In this document: positions 45,273-54,128 of the stretch, in pieces | Layout: every line of letters starts with the position of its first letter | Position numbering within the stretch: the first letter of the stretch is position 1 | From: Methylobacterium brachiatum | GTDB taxonomy: Bacteria; Pseudomonadota; Alphaproteobacteria; Rhizobiales; Beijerinckiaceae | Direction: 5' to 3' | DNA: 64,000 nucleotides | NCBI RefSeq assembly: GCF_020523825.1 | Contig: NZ_JAJALK010000009.1 | Coordinates: forward strand, 62,001 to 126,000 | Notes under the pieces: generated by a model | Told to the model about the DNA's origin: nothing | Seen by the model: the letters and a program-made list of their open reading frames with translations, nothing else | Database searches by the model: none | Position numbers and translations under genes: made by a program

Positions 45273-45490
45273 ACCGAGCTTGGTCGGCGAAGCCTTCGTC
45301 GGCCTTCCGATGTCTGCCAGCGGCGAGAGGAAGATGGCCTGACAGTCGATCGGTGTTCTGTAAGCCTCCGGCGGAAAATGGCGCTCGACGCCGACCCCGT
45401 TATGAGGACCAGGACGCGCGGATCTCCATCTTGGCCAACGGCATCGCCGGAAGGCCGGATACGTTTATGCAGACTGCTCAGACCAGCGGA

Positions 45491-45864
45491 TCATAAGCCC
45501 CTTGCGGACGGGGCGGGCCATACGTTACCTCCGGCGGCGCACCGGTGGGCTTTCACAGCGGTGGAGTTGTTTAGCATCTGGGATGATGGCCCCCCGACAT
45601 GGGCGAGGGTCTCGAACAGCACAACCCGGACCCGCTGGCCGCCCAGCTTACGAAGCGGTTGTAGAGCGTTTTCTTCGGCCCATAGACGTCGCGCGGCGCG
45701 TCCGTCCGACGGACGCCGGATTTAAGCATTTGGACGATACCACTGATCACGCGCCGGTCGTCCACGCGCTCCTTACCCCGCGTGTCGAGGGGCAGGTGCG
45801 GTGCGATCCGCGTAAACTGCTCGCCCGTCAGCCAGAACTGATCCGTCAGCCCCTCCCGTGGCAC
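45491..45864 (-). pseudogene. N-terminal half of an IS5-family transposase, frameshifted
   Basis: From a GTG at 45864: LTDQFWLTGEQFTRIAPHLP, LDTRGKERVDDRRVISGIVQ, MLKSGVRRTDAPRDVYGPKK are typical of the IS5 N-terminal domain. Near 45650 the frame slips; the neighbouring frame continues LFETLAHVGGPSSQMLNNST, AVKAHRCAAGG, where the family has a catalytic Asp (IDST.VKAH) now read as Asn. It is thus inactive on two counts. It cuts into the IS1182 fragment to its right. Confidence 0.75.
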
Positions 45865-45865
45865 C

Positions 45866-46136
45866 CGTGAATCACATCTACGCCGTCCGCGCCGTAGAGC
45901 AGCAGGGCCACTATCATGCCCGGATGGTAGGGTGGGTACCCACACTCCTCCGCGTAGGTGTCGAGAATGGCCGCGAGGTCGAGCGCCTCTCGTATCGTGT
46001 CGCGGACGAAGTGCGCCATGTGCCCGGGCGGCACGAACTCATGCAGCGAGGGCGGCAGCAGCCAGCCCTGATCCACATCCCAGGAGCGACCGTTGTCCGA
46101 CGTCTCGTAGGCCGCGGAGCCGTCGATCGGCGGCAC
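45866..46136 (-). pseudogene. N-terminal fragment of an IS1182-family transposase
   Basis: Reads DQGWLLPPSLHEFVPPGHMA, HFVRDTIREALDLAAILDTY, AEECGYPPYHPGMIVALLLY, the conserved N-terminus of IS1182-type transposases. Homology stops after LLLYG near 45893, where the IS5 fragment begins, so the rest was lost when IS5 inserted or by later deletion. Confidence 0.8.
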
Positions 46137-46345
46137 GCCTGCAGACCCACTCGAACCCGCAGTACATACACCTATCGAAGCCCGGGCCGTTTTTTAGACT
46201 AACCGAACCACCTCTTTCAACACCACGACCCGCCCCTGCAAGTCGCACATAAATTGTGAGACCAAGGTCGAACCGAATCGGTTGAACGCTCCGTTAGGGC
46301 AGGCGCACTAGATCCGTGTTTGAGGCCGTTTAACAATTTCGAGCT

Positions 46346-47269
46346 ATGCCTGATCTCAATAACGCTTCGCTTAGTCCGCTGATCCGACGCATCATTGCGC
46401 TCTGTTCGGCGCGAGGGTGGTCACAATCCCAGCTCGCTCGCATATCAGGTCTTGATCGCCGCGTTATCTCGTCTCTGATGCGCGGGGATCAGGAAAGCGC
46501 CAGAGCTGCGACGCTGGATGCGCTGGCCTACGCGCTCAATACCACCGCGGCCTATCTCCGAGGCGAGACGACCGACCAGAGCATTCCTCGCACATCGAGC
46601 CTCATTCCAGCCAGGCCGGCAGTGCGGGTGCGAACGGGGATGCCGCTGGACGAAGTGCCCATTCATGTCACAGCAGTGTCTGTCGGCCATGCTCCGATCG
46701 AGGAGGATGCGGGGGCGGACGATGCCGAGGAGCGAGCACATTGGGCGGCCGCTCCGCTCGATCCCGTTATAGCATTCTGGCTCACGAGCCCGCACATGCC
46801 CACATCTCCGCAGGATCGGTACGGCAACGGTGGCTTCCGTGGCGCGCTGCCGCTTTTCACCTCACAGAACCACCGCTCGCTCGTGGTCACTGCAGGCAGT
46901 CAGGCCCCGGAGACGGTTCCGCGGCCGCCTCAATTGTGGGGGATCGCCGGCGCTTACGTCGTCGAAGCCCCAGGCGGTTTGGAGCCACGCTACAGGTCCG
47001 GTGAGCGGCTGTTCATCGCTCCGGGAATTCAACTCTCGCCTGGCGACGATGTACTGACGCTGACTCGAATCCGATCATCGAAGCCAAACGGATCGGATAC
47101 ACTTCTCGCCCGGTGTTGCCGCCTTAATACGTTCACAAACCGTGAGGTGAGCGTCTGCGATCTCAGGACCGGCGAAGCATCATCGTTGGACTTGAGCGAG
47201 GTCGAATTTCTCCATCGTGTGATCATGACTAGCGTCGCGCATCCTCCCCAACGATCCGACCCACAATAA
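46346..47269 (+). CDS. XRE-family regulator with S24-like C-terminal domain
   Basis: 307 residues. HTH at about 8-60: LIRRIIALCSARGWSQSQLA, RISGLDRRVISSLMRGDQES. A linker of about 130 residues follows, then a LexA/CI-like fold: GAYVVEAPGGLEPRYRSGER, LFIAPGIQLSPGDDVLTLTR. In S24 peptidases the spot before EP is D-S-M; here it is G-G-L, so the catalytic Ser seems lost and the protein should not self-cleave. It would act as a phage- or island-type repressor. It sits beside relaxase remains. Confidence 0.72.
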   Translation: MPDLNNASLSPLIRRIIALCSARGWSQSQLARISGLDRRVISSLMRGDQESARAATLDALAYALNTTAAYLRGETTDQSIPRTSSLIPARPAVRVRTGMPLDEVPIHVTAVSVGHAPIEEDAGADDAEERAHWAAAPLDPVIAFWLTSPHMPTSPQDRYGNGGFRGALPLFTSQNHRSLVVTAGSQAPETVPRPPQLWGIAGAYVVEAPGGLEPRYRSGERLFIAPGIQLSPGDDVLTLTRIRSSKPNGSDTLLARCCRLNTFTNREVSVCDLRTGEASSLDLSEVEFLHRVIMTSVAHPPQRSDPQ

Positions 47270-47323
47270 TTTTGGCGCGAAGCGTGTCAGAAGATCTCGA
47301 ACTCAGTACAACTCTTATGACCG

Positions 47324-47839
47324 TCATGCCATACGTTCCTCCTCTCGTTTGCGCTTCTGGCGAGGTTTATCGATTTGGCGACAATCGCCGCCGTAGCGTA
47401 GAACAAGCTCCTCGACATCTTCCGGCCGTGCTTGCCCAGTGTACATGGCTGCGGGTCGCCAGCGCCCCTGAGCGAAGACCGGCTCCAGGCCCATCTGCTT
47501 GAGCTTCTCCACGTCCTCGGCGGAAGGATCGGTCCAGAGTAAGACCACTATATCGATCGGATCACCGGGTTCCGCTTTCTCCTTGAGGATCGAACGGCCG
47601 ATCGCCTCGCGAAGGCGCACACCGCCCGCATTGGTGATCCTCGAGAGCAACCGGAGATCGCCGGCGGCGAGAGCACCCGAACGAATTTTCAACAGCGGGA
47701 TCTGTTCGGTCAGATTGACCACCTCTCGGATCATCTGCGGCGTGAGTTCGGTGCGCAACTTCTCCACTTCGTCACGCATCGCATTGAATCTCGCGATCCG
47801 CTCGGCGAGCGAGCCACTGTCAGGAATGTCGCGATCCAT
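47324..47839 (-). CDS. 171-residue hypothetical protein
   Basis: Begins MDRDIPDSGSLAERIARFNA, MRDEVEKLRTELTPQMIREV, a helical lead. A mixed part follows (PIDIVVLLWTDPSAEDVEKL, KQMGLEPVFAQGRWRPAAMY), and the tail is basic (KPRQKRKREEERMA). No family was recognised. It is divergent from the relaxase gene with about 175 bases between them, so it may belong to the same mobilizable module as an accessory or regulatory protein. Confidence 0.6.
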   Translation of the reverse strand: MDRDIPDSGSLAERIARFNAMRDEVEKLRTELTPQMIREVVNLTEQIPLLKIRSGALAAGDLRLLSRITNAGGVRLREAIGRSILKEKAEPGDPIDIVVLLWTDPSAEDVEKLKQMGLEPVFAQGRWRPAAMYTGQARPEDVEELVLRYGGDCRQIDKPRQKRKREEERMA

Positions 47840-48014
47840 AAGCCAATCCTTGTTTTAGCCTCGCTGTTTTAAAATCACACCGATCGTCCGAAGTCGTTCC
47901 GGATCGAGAACGGATTTACCAACCAAGAACGACGATATAGAATCATTTTGCACTCGACCATGAAACGATATACTTCGGGCGACACGAGCTCGTGTCGCCT
48001 ATGGACCCCCCGAG

Positions 48015-50297
48015 ATGCCCAGCGGCTTCGCAGCGGCTCGCCCGCTCCATCGTCTGTCGTCGCCCACCGCGCGCCGGGCCGCCTACGCGGCGCGCGAGAC
48101 CTTAGCGGTCGGTCCCGACAGGATCCTCTACACGCCCGCGCGAAAGAGAGATTGGGTTGCTGGCGGTTTGCTCCTGCCGGAAGCGGCCCGGCCCAATTAC
48201 TGGACCCGAGAATCACTCTGGAACGCCGTCGACGCGCGCGCGGGGGCGACGCGGGGACGCCCGATCGCAGAGCAACCCGATGCGCAATCCGGTATGGAAC
48301 TCCTGCTGGTGTTACCCCGGCTCACCGAGCTGACGATCGAGCGGATGTCGGACTGCGTTACCGACTTCTGCGAACGCTTTACCCGCGAGGGACTGGCCGT
48401 CCAGTGGGACATCCATGTCCCGATCCGCGCCGACAGGCGCGACCCGGATTCGCCACCGCAGGTCTCGGTCCACGCGCACGTCATCGTCTCCGGTCGACCG
48501 ATCGTCGGCGACAGCGTCGCGCGCGGCCGGATCAGGATATTCGATCCGGTTTGGCGCGTCGGGTGGCGTCGCTCGATCGGGTGGTCGCGCGAATGGCGCA
48601 TGCATCAGGAACGCTTCTACGCGGAACACGCGCTGCCGCTCGCCGTCCCGGTCGGCGGCTCGAGCGAACGGCCGCTCGGTCGCGCCCGTTTCATCCCAGC
48701 AGTTCGGGACAAGTTGCTCCAATGGCGCAAAGACAGGCGCGACGCATTGCGTGATCCGCGAGCGATCCTCGAGCGCCTCACCGCCGTCAGGTGGCGCTTT
48801 GACGAAGCGGATCTCGATGCTCTGCTGACCAGCGTCTTTCCCGATGCGGATGAACGGGCGAGGTTGCGTGCACGGACGCTGGAGGCCGCGATCCTAGTTC
48901 CCGAGAGGCCGGGTCTGTTCACGGTCAGATCACGCCTGGGGCAATGTTCGGACGTGTTGGCAAAAACCCAGCGCCTCGCCGTAGCGCCAAGCCGGCCCGT
49001 CCCGGCGCAGTCGGACGACGATGATCTGAGCGAAGCCCTCGACGGGCGCCTCTGCGTCCTCGACGCGCGCGATCCCGATGCGGGCCTCGACGAGGCGATA
49101 GCGGCCGGCGCCCGCCTGCAAGCGCTTGGTGAAACCGTCGTGATCGTGGCGCCGACGGCCTTGAGCTACGCGCGGGCCCAACGCGCGACGCGAGGGCGTG
49201 TCGAGATCCGCGCGGTACAGGCGCTCGACGCGCGACACGCACGGCGCTGGTCGGCGTCCGCCACGGCCCTGATCGTCTCGGAAGCCGAGGCGCTCGCGGA
49301 CGCCGACCTGGCACGTCTCGTCACCGTGACAGAGGCGGCCAAGGCACGCCTCGTCTTGATCGGACGATGCCGGGATGCCGACTGGACCGGACGCGTCCTG
49401 ATCGATGACGTGTTGATGCGCTATAGCGCCTTCTCCTTCGTCCTATCCACGGCCGAGGCCGTGTTGCGCGCGGCGCGGAAGACCGGACGGCTCGTCGAAG
49501 CTCTCGACGAAGCGCAAATCGTCCGGGACGCCGTCGATGATGGCGGAATCTTGGTGCTCGGAGATCCGGATCGCGCGGGGCGCTTGGGCGAAGCGATGCG
49601 TGCGAAGCGGGAGAGGCGGCGCGGTACCGAGACACAGCCAACCGCCACGGTCGCCGGGTTCCGGCTGGCCTCGGGTGACCAATTGTATGTGACCACCGCG
49701 TTCGGACAGATCGGGTCTCCGAGCTCGCGTGGACCTTGGCCTGCGGGAACGCATCTCCGTGTGATCGCGGTCGATCCCGCGCTCGACCGCGCGATCGTCG
49801 AGGACGATGCGGGAATCCGCGCCGCTCTGGAGCCCCATTGCGCCGCCGGTACGCTGCGCCGGGCGGGCGTTCAGATGCATCACGAGGCGCTGGCGCGACA
49901 ACCGCCTCGGATGACGCTCATCCTCGACGACAGTCGAACCTTCATTCGAACGGCGCGCTGGTGCGGTGAGCGTAAGATCGAACCGACTTATATCACGATG
50001 GAGGCGACGCGGACCTTCGAGCGCTTGATGCGCGCTATCCCGGACGATCGGCAGCCGGATCTGGAGCTTGGTCGCGAGGCGTTGGAGGAGGATCGGGGGA
50101 TAGTCTGGGACCAAGATGGCGAGATCGACAGCTACGACGTCGAGCACGCGGCGGAGCGGGCGCTCGCCGATAGCGAGAGCCAGTACGCGACAGAAGTCGA
50201 TCACCCGGACGAACACGACCCGCCGGATGCTCTAGACCAGCCCGAACCAGGCGATCCGGCGATCATCGACGAATCGGACGATTCCCATTCTTGGTGA
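48015..50297 (+). CDS. MobA/MobL-type relaxase with degenerate helicase-like region
   Basis: 760 residues. The N-terminal part has WTRESLWNAVDARAGATRGR, then DIHVPIRADRRDPDSPPQVS, VHAHVIVSGRPI, matching MobA/MobL relaxases with the His motif (H134, H153, H155) that binds metal for strand nicking. From about 345 the protein follows TraA-like helicases (GETVVIVAPTALSYARAQRA, ATALIVSEAEALADADLARL), but no Walker A lysine motif is present and the Walker B Asp is replaced. The nickase may work while the helicase part is dead. The tail is strongly acidic. No coupling protein or secretion genes are in the window. Confidence 0.72.
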   Translation: MPSGFAAARPLHRLSSPTARRAAYAARETLAVGPDRILYTPARKRDWVAGGLLLPEAARPNYWTRESLWNAVDARAGATRGRPIAEQPDAQSGMELLLVLPRLTELTIERMSDCVTDFCERFTREGLAVQWDIHVPIRADRRDPDSPPQVSVHAHVIVSGRPIVGDSVARGRIRIFDPVWRVGWRRSIGWSREWRMHQERFYAEHALPLAVPVGGSSERPLGRARFIPAVRDKLLQWRKDRRDALRDPRAILERLTAVRWRFDEADLDALLTSVFPDADERARLRARTLEAAILVPERPGLFTVRSRLGQCSDVLAKTQRLAVAPSRPVPAQSDDDDLSEALDGRLCVLDARDPDAGLDEAIAAGARLQALGETVVIVAPTALSYARAQRATRGRVEIRAVQALDARHARRWSASATALIVSEAEALADADLARLVTVTEAAKARLVLIGRCRDADWTGRVLIDDVLMRYSAFSFVLSTAEAVLRAARKTGRLVEALDEAQIVRDAVDDGGILVLGDPDRAGRLGEAMRAKRERRRGTETQPTATVAGFRLASGDQLYVTTAFGQIGSPSSRGPWPAGTHLRVIAVDPALDRAIVEDDAGIRAALEPHCAAGTLRRAGVQMHHEALARQPPRMTLILDDSRTFIRTARWCGERKIEPTYITMEATRTFERLMRAIPDDRQPDLELGREALEEDRGIVWDQDGEIDSYDVEHAAERALADSESQYATEVDHPDEHDPPDALDQPEPGDPAIIDESDDSHSW

Positions 50298-50558
50298 TCG
50301 AGGGCAGGGCCGTGCCGGAGGGCTGACCTCTGCGGCACGCGATCGCTCACTGCTGACCGTCCCTCGACCAGGACGGCGACGCTTCTACGCCGAGCCGCCG
50401 ACATCGAGTGCGTCCGAGTCGCTGGCGAGGTCTGCGCGCGAGCGTTCCCGACGCGGCCTCGCGCGATCAAGTGGCAGCGCCATCTCTGGGACGCCGACAG
50501 CGACCGATCCCCGGTGGCCCGGGAGCCGGCGCCGAACGGAGGCCGCCCTGGCGACGGA

Positions 50559-52622
50559 TCAACCCGTCGCGTCCAGCGCCTCTTCATCGCACAGGATCTT
50601 CGACGATTGGGCGAATTCCGCCCGCAGCGCGTCGTCCTGACGGGGGTTCGGCTGGGGCGAGGCCGCCATGTAGTGTCGGCCGAACACCCGCATCACGTGC
50701 GCCACCCCGCTCTCCGCCACTGAGCGATAATCGCCCTCGAAGTAGGTGCCGGCGCTGTGCCAGCTGGTGATGATCTCGTAGGAGGGGAAGTAGTCAACTC
50801 CGACGTGGTCCTGGCAGATCTCCCCCACCGCGGCCCGCAGAACCGACTTGCTGTAGGTCGTGGACACGAGCACATGCCGGCCCTCGTAGGTGGCGACCAA
50901 GGGCACGGGCGATACGGTGAGCAGGATCTTGAGATCGGGGTTGCGCTCGCGGATGAACGCGATGAACGCCGTCAGGTCGGCCCGCACCTCCGCCGCCGTC
51001 ATGTTGGCGAACCGGTACTGCGATGGGTCCGGCGGCTGCGCGACGACCCCGGGGGCGACCGGGAACACCGCGCCGTCGGCCGTCGATTCCCAGATCTCGG
51101 TCAGACCGACGGTGAAGATGAACAGGTCGCTCTCCTCGAACATCCGCCGCACGGCGGCGAAGTGCTCCGGCAGCGCCTGCGCCACCTCTGGCTCCGAGCC
51201 GTATCCTTCGGGCGTGATCTGTGGCCGGAACGGGTCGACGTAGCGGCCGTCCGGTCGAATCCAGGCGATGTCGCGCGGCTGAAACTGGCCGTAGGCGCGG
51301 TGCGCCAACTGCAACAGCTGCCGGGCGCTGTAGATATTCCCGAACCGGGCGCTGAACAGCTCGGCTCCGCCCGGACCGGGCTCGGTGACGTGGTAGTTGA
51401 ACCCCCGCGCGATCAGCGTCCGCGCGATGTGCTGGGCAAAGCAGCTGCCGGCGGTGGCGATCCGGTCGGAGGGGGTCAGCCGGAACTTCGGCTGGATCAC
51501 CGGGTCGAGGTCTGCCGACGCCACGCCCGCCATGGCCCGGCTCCAGAACTGATGATCCGGCAGGTTCCGGTAAGGGTTGGAGCTGCGTCGCGCCGGTGAG
51601 GTTAAGTTTTCGAGATCGCGATACCGGTCCGCCTGAGCCGTGAGACGGTCGCACTGGATGTCCGACGGGGCTTGGCCCTCGTACGCGGCGAAGGAGCCGG
51701 CCACGAAGCCCTCAAGGTCGAGGATGCGAACCGGCGCCCCGCCGGCCTTGAACTCAAAGCTGCCCGCGAGGCCGAGCCGCTCGGCGATCGGCGGGTAGAC
51801 GGGCCAGATCGGGCCGGCCAGGAGCGGGTCGGCGAGGAACCGCTCGACCCCGCGAACCGAGGGCGCGAGCCCGGCCGCGTCGAGTACACGCTCCGCGATG
51901 CGGGCGACCGCCGCGAGGGTGGGATGATTGACGGCGTGGCAGAAGGGAACCTGCCGCTTCAATGAGGCGAGCAGCGCCGCCCCATCGAGCCCGGCCAGAT
52001 CGAAATCCTCGACGAGGCGCGCGTCCGAACTGGCGGCGTAGGTGAAGTACCCGAGCCGGTCGAACACCCGCTCGCAGTACAGACCGACCGTCTGCTTGAC
52101 GCTCAGCCCACGCAGCCAGCCGTAGATCGTCAGGGCTGAATTGTAGTCGTGCAGGGGGCTCTTGAGCGCCGTGCCGCCCGCCTGGGCATAGACCAAGTCT
52201 GGGTGGAAGCCCGCGTGATAGAAGGTGGGCCAGAGCCTCGCCCGCGGGACCTGTCGATCGGGGATGATGGCGCTGTTGTCCTTGAGCGCGGCGAACTCGG
52301 TCTGCAGCAGGATGACGTCGCTCACCGCTACGGCCTCGGTGCTCGACACGCCGAGATGGATCCCGTGGATCTCGGCGTCGGGCAGCATCGTGCGCAGGCA
52401 GGCAGCGAGGACGGGGGCTTGGCAATTGCCCATCACGGCGATGCGCGTGACGGCCGCGTCCGGCGGCCCGATGACCTGCACTCGGCCTTCCCGTCGGCCG
52501 TGGAGATCGAAGTGCAAGCGCGCCGAGATCCCGGTCGCCTTCACATCGGGGTTTGCCGCGAGATAGCCGTCGGAATTAAAGTTCTCGTCGGTGGCGATCT
52601 CGACATTCACGGGTGCGCTCAT
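50559..52622 (-). CDS. WcbI-GSCFA fusion with one WY/NPDV-type repeat
   Basis: 687 residues from the ATG at 52622. Residues about 10-45 (NFNSDGYLAANPDVKATGIS, ARLHFDLHGRREGR) are one copy of the repeat seen in the glycosyltransferases at 27-36 kb. Next is a WcbI-like domain (IAVMGNCQAPVLAACLRTML; WcbI proteins act in capsule biosynthesis). From about 370 a GSCFA domain follows (RIATAGSCFAQHIARTLIAR, FIFTVGLTEIWES, LKILLTVSPVPLVATYEGRH), an SGNH-hydrolase-like family. Likely role: acyl transfer or removal on capsule sugars. The combination of the three modules is unusual. Confidence 0.85.
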   Translation of the reverse strand: MSAPVNVEIATDENFNSDGYLAANPDVKATGISARLHFDLHGRREGRVQVIGPPDAAVTRIAVMGNCQAPVLAACLRTMLPDAEIHGIHLGVSSTEAVAVSDVILLQTEFAALKDNSAIIPDRQVPRARLWPTFYHAGFHPDLVYAQAGGTALKSPLHDYNSALTIYGWLRGLSVKQTVGLYCERVFDRLGYFTYAASSDARLVEDFDLAGLDGAALLASLKRQVPFCHAVNHPTLAAVARIAERVLDAAGLAPSVRGVERFLADPLLAGPIWPVYPPIAERLGLAGSFEFKAGGAPVRILDLEGFVAGSFAAYEGQAPSDIQCDRLTAQADRYRDLENLTSPARRSSNPYRNLPDHQFWSRAMAGVASADLDPVIQPKFRLTPSDRIATAGSCFAQHIARTLIARGFNYHVTEPGPGGAELFSARFGNIYSARQLLQLAHRAYGQFQPRDIAWIRPDGRYVDPFRPQITPEGYGSEPEVAQALPEHFAAVRRMFEESDLFIFTVGLTEIWESTADGAVFPVAPGVVAQPPDPSQYRFANMTAAEVRADLTAFIAFIRERNPDLKILLTVSPVPLVATYEGRHVLVSTTYSKSVLRAAVGEICQDHVGVDYFPSYEIITSWHSAGTYFEGDYRSVAESGVAHVMRVFGRHYMAASPQPNPRQDDALRAEFAQSSKILCDEEALDATG

Positions 52623-53023
52623 AGCTGAAACTACCAATCCTTGGACGATGCGCCACCATCTTCCGATCATGAGGACGGAGGACAGCGGCCGGAAACGGGT
52701 ACATCGACACGGATCCGATCGGGTTCGGCCTCAGGCTCGCAAAGTGTGAATTCTGTTCAAGACATCCCCGATCTTAGCCTGCAGAACGGAGCTGAGACTG
52801 GGATGAAGACACCTGCCGGCGCTGGAACCTCGACCGCACCAGCCATCCTATCACAGCGAGCGCATGATCGGTCGTGGGCCCGGGCGCGGAGCAGGCGGTC
52901 CGGTCCCGAGCGCGACGCGCCGAAGCCCACATGCCGTCGGCCGGCTCCCTCACGCGCACGGATCCACCGCGGACGCCGGCATCGCGGACGGCCGATCCGC
53001 TCCTCATCAACACAGCCGCTGTA
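52623..53023. other. gap without supported gene
   Basis: 400 bases between two convergently spaced minus-strand genes. Short frames only; no motif was recognised. Confidence 0.3.
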
Positions 53024-54085
53024 TCACCCATATGCCGCTGCCGGCGAACCGGTCTCAGCCTCCGCCCGGTCATCGAGCGCGCCTTGAACCTCCACCAGGA
53101 GCCGGTCAGCCATCATTTGCCGGCCCTCCGACGTGACGTGGACGATGTCGGTGAACAGGGGACGGCTCTCCGCCTCGAACATCCGGCTCAAGTCCCGAAC
53201 CGCGAAGTGTGAGCCCGCACCGCCCTGCGGTTTCAGCCGTTCAAGGACGCCCGCGAAGCGCGTATATTGCCGATCGAGATAGGCCAGGAACTCCTCCGAG
53301 GCGGCCCGGGCCTCGTCGCCCACGCGTTCGGATTTCCGGACCACCGTGGGCTGGAGCAGGAAGCGGATCTGCGCACCGACACCGGGCGCGAGGCGGGCGA
53401 GGCGCTTCAGCGCGAGCTCGAACTGGCGCACCACCTCCCACTCCCAGGGATCCGACTGCCAGTTCGTCAGCGCCCGCAGGTTGTCGAGCCGGCCGAAGAT
53501 CAGCGCCTGCAGGCTGTCGTAGGACAGATCCTCGGCCTCCGCATTCACCTTCGTCGTGTTGAAGAAGTAGTCGTACAGGGTTTCCTGGGCGAAGTGATTG
53601 TACGGATACCCGGCACGCGGATCGAAGCTCCACGGCTGGAAGATGTCCGTGGCGCCGCCCAGCACGAAGATCACGTCCGGCTGAAGGTCCATCAGCCGGG
53701 TGGTGATCAGCGCGATCATCTGGTTCAGACAGGCCGAGGTCGCGCCGAAATTGTAGACCCGGGCGCCCTCGCCGTGGAGGCGCTTCAGCCCGGTCTCCAG
53801 GCGGCCCGGGATGGTGTCGGCGAAGACCTGGCCGTCGACCAACGTGCTGTCGCCGACGACGAAGACGCGCAGCGTCTCGGAGGCGGGGCGCGCCTCGGGA
53901 TGGCTGTCGTTCCGGTAGCCGAGCGCGTCGTAGCGCCAGCCCTGGCCCGCCGCCGACGCGAGCGGCTTGCCGGCGAACTGGGTGTAGGGCGCCGGGAAGC
54001 GGATGTTCGAATCGAACGTGTGGAAGTCGCGCAGGAACTTGCGCCGTCGCGCCTGCTCGGCTTCGTCAGGGGCCCGCGGGGCCAT
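53024..54085 (-). CDS. SGNH/GDSL hydrolase-like protein, paralogue of the 58-kb gene
   Basis: 353 residues from the ATG at 54085. Block I LRVFVVGDSTLVDGQ (GDS), block II/III region YNFGATSACLNQMIALITTR, VLGGATDIFQPW, and block V DIVHVTSEGRQMMADRL (D-x-x-H) make an SGNH catalytic set. No signal peptide is seen. The same order and motifs (FVVGDSTMNVG, YNFGVTSSCTEQM, VVSGATDAFQPL, DIVHYDFDGR) occur in the gene at 58.2 kb. SGNH proteins in such loci acetylate or deacetylate sugars. It lies 43 bases downstream of the fucose synthase gene. Confidence 0.75.
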   Translation of the reverse strand: MAPRAPDEAEQARRRKFLRDFHTFDSNIRFPAPYTQFAGKPLASAAGQGWRYDALGYRNDSHPEARPASETLRVFVVGDSTLVDGQVFADTIPGRLETGLKRLHGEGARVYNFGATSACLNQMIALITTRLMDLQPDVIFVLGGATDIFQPWSFDPRAGYPYNHFAQETLYDYFFNTTKVNAEAEDLSYDSLQALIFGRLDNLRALTNWQSDPWEWEVVRQFELALKRLARLAPGVGAQIRFLLQPTVVRKSERVGDEARAASEEFLAYLDRQYTRFAGVLERLKPQGGAGSHFAVRDLSRMFEAESRPLFTDIVHVTSEGRQMMADRLLVEVQGALDDRAEAETGSPAAAYG

Positions 54086-54128
54086 GCTGGTTCTCCTGCC
54101 CGATTGGGATGTCCTGCCGCGGACGTGA

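Noticed and set aside
46180..46198. GCCCGGGC followed by a T-run near an IS1182 fragment as a terminator
   Set aside because: The arms are self-complementary without room for a loop, so no stable terminator hairpin forms.
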